A stretch of 64,000 bases of DNA from the NCBI RefSeq assembly GCF_902859625.1, contig NZ_CADIJX010000002.1, positions 186,001 to 250,000 of the forward strand, read 5' to 3'. The notes beneath the pieces are model-generated. The model had not been told where the DNA came from. It did no database searches and was given only the letters and a program-made list of their open reading frames with translations. Both the position numbers and the translations under genes were made by a program. How positions within the stretch are numbered: position 1 is the first letter of the stretch; every line of letters starts with the position of its first letter. Of this stretch, positions 60,398 to 64,000 are shown one piece after another. The DNA is from Achromobacter pestifer (GTDB lineage: Bacteria; Pseudomonadota; Gammaproteobacteria; Burkholderiales; Burkholderiaceae_B).

Positions 60398-61130
60398 GGA
60401 ATCCGAGTTCGCCGACATCAATCTATCGGCCGTGGCGGGCGCCATTGCCGACCCGGCCCGCGCGCGCATGCTGTGCCAGCTGCTGGACGGCCGAGCCCGT
60501 ACGGCGACGGAACTGGCCGTGGCGGCCGACATCGGCGCTTCCACGGCCAGCAGCCATTTCCAGCGATTGCGTGAACAGGGGCTGGTCGACATGGCGGTGC
60601 AAGGCAAGCATCGCTACTTCCGCCTGGCCAATAGCGAGGTCGCGCATGCGCTTGAGGCGCTGTTGGTGGTGGCTGGCGCCGAACGCGCGCCGTTCAAGCC
60701 CAACACGCCATCGGCCCTGCGGGAAGCCCGCACGTGCTACGACCACATGGCAGGCACGCTTGCCGTGCGCATCCACGACGCCATGCTGGCACGCCAATGG
60801 CTGGTGGCCGACGGCCGCGACTACGTATTGACCCCGTTGGGCGAGGCCTCACTGGCGCAGGTCGGCGTGGATGTGGCGCAGGCGCGGCAGCGCCGTCGCC
60901 GCTTCGCGTGCTCGTGCCTGGACTGGAGCGAACGTCGCTCGCATCTGGGGGGAGCCCTGGGTGCCGCGCTGTTGGATGCGCTGGAGCAACGGGGCTGGAT
61001 CAGCAAGGATCTGGACTCGCGCGCGCTTTCCGTCACGCGCAAAGGCACGCAGCAGTTTCCGGCGTTCTTCGGCAAGGCCGATGCGTCCGCGGCCGGCGGC
61101 TGGCAAGAGGGCAAGCATGCAGCGGCATAG
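60396..61130 (+). CDS. ArsR-family winged-helix regulator
   Basis: Regulator of 244 residues, longer than typical ArsR proteins (about 100). The winged helix (about 8-85) has IADPARARMLCQLLDGRARTATELAVAADIGASTASSHFQRLREQGLV. The C-terminal 150 residues form an extra domain containing RRRFACSCLDWSERRSHLGGALGAALL with two cysteines (CSC), a possible metal or thiol sensor. It probably controls the divergent MFS gene. Confidence 0.88.
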   Translation: MESEFADINLSAVAGAIADPARARMLCQLLDGRARTATELAVAADIGASTASSHFQRLREQGLVDMAVQGKHRYFRLANSEVAHALEALLVVAGAERAPFKPNTPSALREARTCYDHMAGTLAVRIHDAMLARQWLVADGRDYVLTPLGEASLAQVGVDVAQARQRRRRFACSCLDWSERRSHLGGALGAALLDALEQRGWISKDLDSRALSVTRKGTQQFPAFFGKADASAAGGWQEGKHAAA

Positions 61131-61197
61131 CCTGAACTTGTCCGTGCCGCGCAACAAGGGTTCCGTTTTCAGACGGCGCATCGAACACAGCCATTCC

Positions 61198-61220
61198 AGC
61201 CGCGAATGCGGCTTTTTTTT
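61198..61220 (+). terminator. Rho-independent terminator after the ArsR gene
   Basis: AGCCGC (61198-61203) and GCGGCT (61208-61213) with a GAAT loop, followed by a run of eight T from 61213. Confidence 0.85.
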
Positions 61221-61289
61221 CGTCGGTTTGAAGCCGGCGCACACCAATCTTTCAGCCACTCGCTGATCAACCCACACCAGGAGGTGGCC

Positions 61290-61955
61290 TTGCCTACGTT
61301 GGCACTGCACGCATACCGTTCCTTGTCGCGTTTCGTGACGGAACTTCGCATCGACGTCAATCATGCTCCGCACGAGGTGGAGAAAGAACTCGATGCCATA
61401 CACAATCGGATGACTCGTCCTTTGGACCGCTTGCATGGGCTGCCGGAGGTCAAGACGGATATCCCTGGCATTGTGCTTCGCTATCGCGAAGCCGACGGCG
61501 AGTACTACGTGTATGTGGTGGATGTGCGGCGCGATCGCGTGGCGGGCTATACGGTGTTCAACCGGTTGATCGAAGTGGGCAGGCGGGCCGACCCTTACGT
61601 GCGTGCGCCGCATTCAAAATATGCCGCGCCCTATCAGGGAATGGGTTTGGCAACGGCGGTCTATCGATGGGGATTGGACGCCGGGCTCTGCATCATCAGC
61701 GGCGCGCGCCAATCCGCAGGCGCGCACCGCCTCTGGATGGGCCTGGCACGGCATTACGAACTGGGCTACGTGGATCTGCGGCGCAAGCAGTTGCGCTACC
61801 TGGGCGCTGATGTTGCCGCCCCGGTGCTGGAGGACCTGCATACGCGGATGATCCTGCTGGGCCGGGGCTGGAAATTGGCGGATTACATGCAGGCAACGGG
61901 CATGACTTGGTCCGAAGATGCGCTTTCGCAACAGGACCTAGGGAAATCCCGATAA
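61290..61955 (+). CDS. GNAT-like acetyltransferase-family protein
   Basis: Protein of 221 residues, TTG start with AGGAGG 5 nt upstream. APYQGMGLATAVYRWGLDAGLCIISGARQSAGAHRLWMGLARHYELGYVDLRRKQLRYLG (about 112-172) matches GNAT-like proteins with a modified QGxG acetyl-CoA loop (normally Q/RxxGxG/A). The N-terminal 100 residues are a beta-rich extension. Substrate unknown; similar proteins are common in prophages and accessory regions. The gap to the next gene (61956-62177) holds nothing I can assign. Confidence 0.65.
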   Translation: MPTLALHAYRSLSRFVTELRIDVNHAPHEVEKELDAIHNRMTRPLDRLHGLPEVKTDIPGIVLRYREADGEYYVYVVDVRRDRVAGYTVFNRLIEVGRRADPYVRAPHSKYAAPYQGMGLATAVYRWGLDAGLCIISGARQSAGAHRLWMGLARHYELGYVDLRRKQLRYLGADVAAPVLEDLHTRMILLGRGWKLADYMQATGMTWSEDALSQQDLGKSR

Positions 61956-62177
61956 ACAGGCTGCAAGTGGCGTTTGGCGCACGGGCCATGCCAGGCCACA
62001 GACCGCATCAGGCTTGCCGATGCGCCAAATTTCCCGTCCGGTTTCCTAGCATGTGAGAAATGGGGACGTAGGTCTCGCACCGCAACAATGTTTCTAGCTA
62101 CTGCCTGCGTTACAAAACATATCTGAACTGTCATGAACAGGCGGGGTATGCTCGATTGGAGAAAGAGGGCATCCGAA

Positions 62178-62450
62178 GTGCATCAGAACAATTTGATCTA
62201 CAAGGGATACCGGCTTACGGCCAAGGTCTCCCGGGGCGCGGACGCTGAAGTCCAGGCGTTGCCCAGCGGCCCCGTATTCGTCGCGTCGATAATGGTGGTT
62301 CAGGCTGGCGCGGTGCTGGAAGGCGGCGACGAATATCCGGTTCCCCGTTTCGCCGACGGCGGTTTTGTCTTCAGTCCGCGAGAAGCCGTGCACGCAGCCA
62401 TATTGCATGGCCGCGAGATCGTTGACGGCCTGACGAACATGCCGTCCTAG
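62178..62450 (+). CDS. Conserved hypothetical protein (small beta-rich)
   Basis: Protein of 90 residues, GTG start with GAGGG 7 nt upstream; an ATG at 62133 would extend it by 15. IYKGYRLTAKVSRGADAEVQALPSGPVFVASIMVVQAG and REAVHAAILHGREIVDGL suggest a beta-rich fold with a C-terminal helix. No family name recalled with confidence. Convergent with the DUF1828 gene, overlapping 4 nt. Confidence 0.65.
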   Translation: MHQNNLIYKGYRLTAKVSRGADAEVQALPSGPVFVASIMVVQAGAVLEGGDEYPVPRFADGGFVFSPREAVHAAILHGREIVDGLTNMPS

Positions 62451-63211
62451 CCGGAAAAGACTTCCCGCCAATCCCGTGTCTTGGCTAGCGTCTGCACCGT
62501 CGCGGACTGCTCGAGTATGGTCACGGCCTTCTTGAATTCCTCAGCCGACGCGCCGTCTTCCAAGATGACCATGCGCGAATTGCGCGCATCCGCCATTTTC
62601 ACGTCCGACATCTTGCCGTGCGTCTGGTAGACCTGGGTCCAATCCATTTTCTTGCCGGCCTTGAGCGCGATCGGTTCGATGTAGGTCAGCGCCGTGCTGC
62701 CGGCTGAGCGAACCGCGAACGCGAAGTCCGCCGTGTGGCCGCTACTGCCCTTGGCGCGCGCGCCCTTGACCATGCGATTCACACCGACGCCTTCGGCCAG
62801 CGCACGGCCGACCTGGGCGCGGAACCGCAATTGACTGAACTTGGGCATCCACTTGGCGCACTGGAAGGACAGGGCCATCGCCAGCTTCACCGCATCCCAC
62901 AGCGCTTCCTGCAACTGTTCGTTGGGGCCTGATGCGACGATCGCGCCATCGCGGTCGAAGTGCGCCAGGCTGACGCCAGGGGTTTCGTTCAACAGATCAA
63001 TGCGCTTGGCGCCCACTTCGATGCCGTAGCTGGATGCGTGCATCGAAGTCTCACAGGCGTCGGTCAGGTAGAACGACGTGTCGTCGGGATGCGCGATGAA
63101 GAAGGCGGCATGCTGGCCGTCCAGCCCCAAGGTCATGGGCGACACCGCGCGAATGGCGTGTTCACCGGCCGGCAGGACAGTCCAGCCGGAGGCTTCCAGA
63201 AAATTGCTCAT
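62447..63211 (-). CDS. DUF1828/DUF1829-domain protein
   Basis: Protein of 254 residues. The N-terminal DUF1828-like domain (about 10-95) has QHAAFFIAHPDDTSFYLTDACETSMHASSYGIE, VGAKRIDLLNETPGVSLAHFDRDGAIVA. The C-terminal DUF1829-like part (about 125-250) has FRAQVGRALAEGVGVNRMVKGARAKGSSGHTADFAF. The family occurs in accessory and mobile regions and its function is unknown. The start overlaps the upstream gene stop by 4 nt, so the pair is co-translated. Domain names are from memory and moderately certain. Confidence 0.7.
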   Translation of the reverse strand: MSNFLEASGWTVLPAGEHAIRAVSPMTLGLDGQHAAFFIAHPDDTSFYLTDACETSMHASSYGIEVGAKRIDLLNETPGVSLAHFDRDGAIVASGPNEQLQEALWDAVKLAMALSFQCAKWMPKFSQLRFRAQVGRALAEGVGVNRMVKGARAKGSSGHTADFAFAVRSAGSTALTYIEPIALKAGKKMDWTQVYQTHGKMSDVKMADARNSRMVILEDGASAEEFKKAVTILEQSATVQTLAKTRDWREVFSG

Positions 63212-63744
63212 AGGATCAGTTCGATTTGGCGGCCTTTGAGGGGATGCGCAAATCCGCCGGCAAGCGTCAGGTTCGCTCGCGGCAGGAAGTACTGCATCAG
63301 CGCGCCGATATTGTGCAGGGCGGGCACGATGGGCTCGGCATAGCCTTCGCCTTCGTCCACCCAGATATGTTCATGACTGCGGTCTGCCAGCGGCTTGCGG
63401 TATTGCGGCCGGCCCACGCCCACCAAGCTGGTGTGGAAGGAATCGTCCGTGTCCACGCCAAACACCCGGTGCGGGCCGACAAACAGGCTGGCACAGAACG
63501 CTTCCGTCAGGAAGATCGTGGCCTGGCCGTGCACGGCGGTGCGGGCACCGCGATAGGTCAGCCGGAAAATCACGTCGTCGCGCACGTCGCCCTTGACCTT
63601 GCACGCACAGGCGAACTCCATCCATTGGAGGTTGTTGGCGGCGGGCTTGGGAATCCAGGAGATCGGTTTAACGGTTTCCTTGGGTTCGGCAAGGATCTCT
63701 TGCACCTCATCAACGGTGATTAACGGTTCGAACTTGTTGGCCAT
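63208..63744 (-). CDS. DUF6978-like protein, partner of the DUF1828 gene
   Basis: Protein of 178 residues, mostly beta, with AVHGQATIFLTEAFCASLFVGPHRVFGVDTDD, and an acidic segment EHIWVDEGEGYAEPIVPALHNIGALMQYFL. Two cysteines lie in FACACKVKG (about 47-49). It is first in a two-gene operon with the DUF1828 gene. About 130 bp upstream lies a LexA-box-like hairpin. Function unknown; the pairing suggests a two-component accessory system. Family name is tentative. Confidence 0.65.
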   Translation of the reverse strand: MANKFEPLITVDEVQEILAEPKETVKPISWIPKPAANNLQWMEFACACKVKGDVRDDVIFRLTYRGARTAVHGQATIFLTEAFCASLFVGPHRVFGVDTDDSFHTSLVGVGRPQYRKPLADRSHEHIWVDEGEGYAEPIVPALHNIGALMQYFLPRANLTLAGGFAHPLKGRQIELIL

Positions 63745-63866
63745 GGAACAGATCTAGGGTCTTGGAATTGCGCTGCGGATGCGCTGCGCCGCTCGCGACA
63801 GGGCGCAGGGAACTCATGCGCGCAAACAGTGCGAGGGGGCGTAATCTTACAAGATGAAGATGGTGG

Positions 63867-63904
63867 GCTCGCTTTGACTGTATATCCATACAGCCAAAGC
63901 GAGC
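63867..63904. promoter_or_regulatory. LexA-box-like sequence inside a long hairpin, upstream of the DUF6978-like operon
   Basis: CTGT-N8-ACAG occurs at 63878-63893 (ACTGTATATCCATACAG from 63877), close to the Escherichia coli SOS consensus. It is embedded in a perfect 10-bp stem GCTCGCTTTG (63867-63876)/CAAAGCGAGC (63895-63904), with CTGTAT/ATACAG inside. No T tract follows on either strand, so it is not a clear terminator, although it also lies just after the partial gene at the right edge. Confidence 0.55.
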
Positions 63905-63928
63905 GAGCAAAAGCAGATCAGCGGTGGT

Positions 63929-64000
63929 TCAAAGCGAACTGGCTGCGAACGTATCGCATTGCTTGATGTTGCCGCTTTCCAGGCCCCGCTTGAACCAGCG
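63929..64000 (-). CDS. C-terminal end of an unidentified protein (partial)
   Basis: Only the last 23 codons and the stop are present: RWFKRGLESGNIKQCDTFAAS followed by two residues. The phrase resembles the C terminus of a globular enzyme or regulator but cannot be identified. The gap 63745-63928 holds only the hairpin described and no gene I can support. Confidence 0.45.
   Translation of the reverse strand, partial: RWFKRGLESGNIKQCDTFAASSL

Noticed and set aside
63710..63910. Open frame on the - strand covering the LexA-box region
   Set aside because: It overlaps the start of the DUF6978-like gene and contains the hairpin; no ribosome site and no domain.
1..64000. CRISPR arrays, rRNA genes, insertion-sequence transposases, retrons
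   Set aside because: No regularly spaced repeats, rRNA-like sequence, transposase or reverse transcriptase motifs were seen.

Overview
The window is high-GC DNA with dense, short-spaced genes on both strands. Three orphan Bug-type (tripartite tricarboxylate) solute receptors, many LysR/GntR regulators and several acyl-CoA degradation genes point to a Burkholderiales betaproteobacterium, most likely Alcaligenaceae close to Achromobacter or Bordetella. That placement is inferred from gene content, not from a database match.

1-19.3 kb is chromosomal accessory metabolism. It holds the start of cyoA, a MocR-type regulator, a LysR/SDR/DapA-like/Ldh2 cluster that may handle hydroxyproline- or cyclic-imino-acid-like compounds, an orphan HPt/response-regulator pair, a gamma-glutamyltransferase with a Bug receptor and GntR regulator, an EamA exporter with an XRE-cupin regulator, a FecI-FecR-TonB receptor iron-uptake cassette with a Fur-box-like site, an MFS carrier and a 3-hydroxyisobutyrate-dehydrogenase-family gene.

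19.4-32.6 kb is an acyl-CoA catabolic island. A tightly overlapping operon encodes a DUF35 protein, a thiolase-like protein, both subunits of a 3-oxoacid CoA-transferase, a natural fusion of two acyl-CoA dehydrogenases, and a FadB-type bifunctional enzyme, followed by a PaaI-type thioesterase. A second operon encodes a CaiB/BaiF CoA-transferase, a Bug receptor and an enoyl-CoA hydratase, with a convergent LysR gene. The same 12-base motif lies upstream of both operons. A cardiolipin synthase gene and tRNA-His follow.

34.3-54.6 kb, between tRNA-His and an AhpD-like gene, is the most interesting region: a phage-derived island with a frameshifted integrase remnant, a self-cleaving-type CI repressor, a Cro/YdaS-like protein, early genes, a complete contractile-tail module (tail terminator, DUF3383 sheath, DUF3277 tube, frameshifting chaperone, tape measure, Dit-like protein, plug, hub, Gp138 spike, gp25-like wedge, J, DUF2612-like protein, fibre and fibre chaperone) and a full lysis cassette (holin, endolysin, Rz, Rz1). 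No terminase, portal, protease, capsid or head-completion gene is present. This is the layout of an R-type tailocin (contractile phage-tail bacteriocin), probably released by SOS-triggered cleavage of CI. The chaperone gene has a textbook -1 frameshift site: a slippery heptamer, a 7-nt spacer and a strong hairpin.

54.6-64 kb is chromosomal again: an AhpD-like protein, DUF4105 and YiiX-like envelope proteins, a DUF3313 lipoprotein, PaiB, an MFS transporter facing an ArsR regulator, a GNAT-like protein, and a two-gene DUF1828/DUF6978-like operon preceded by a canonical LexA-box-like sequence inside a long hairpin.
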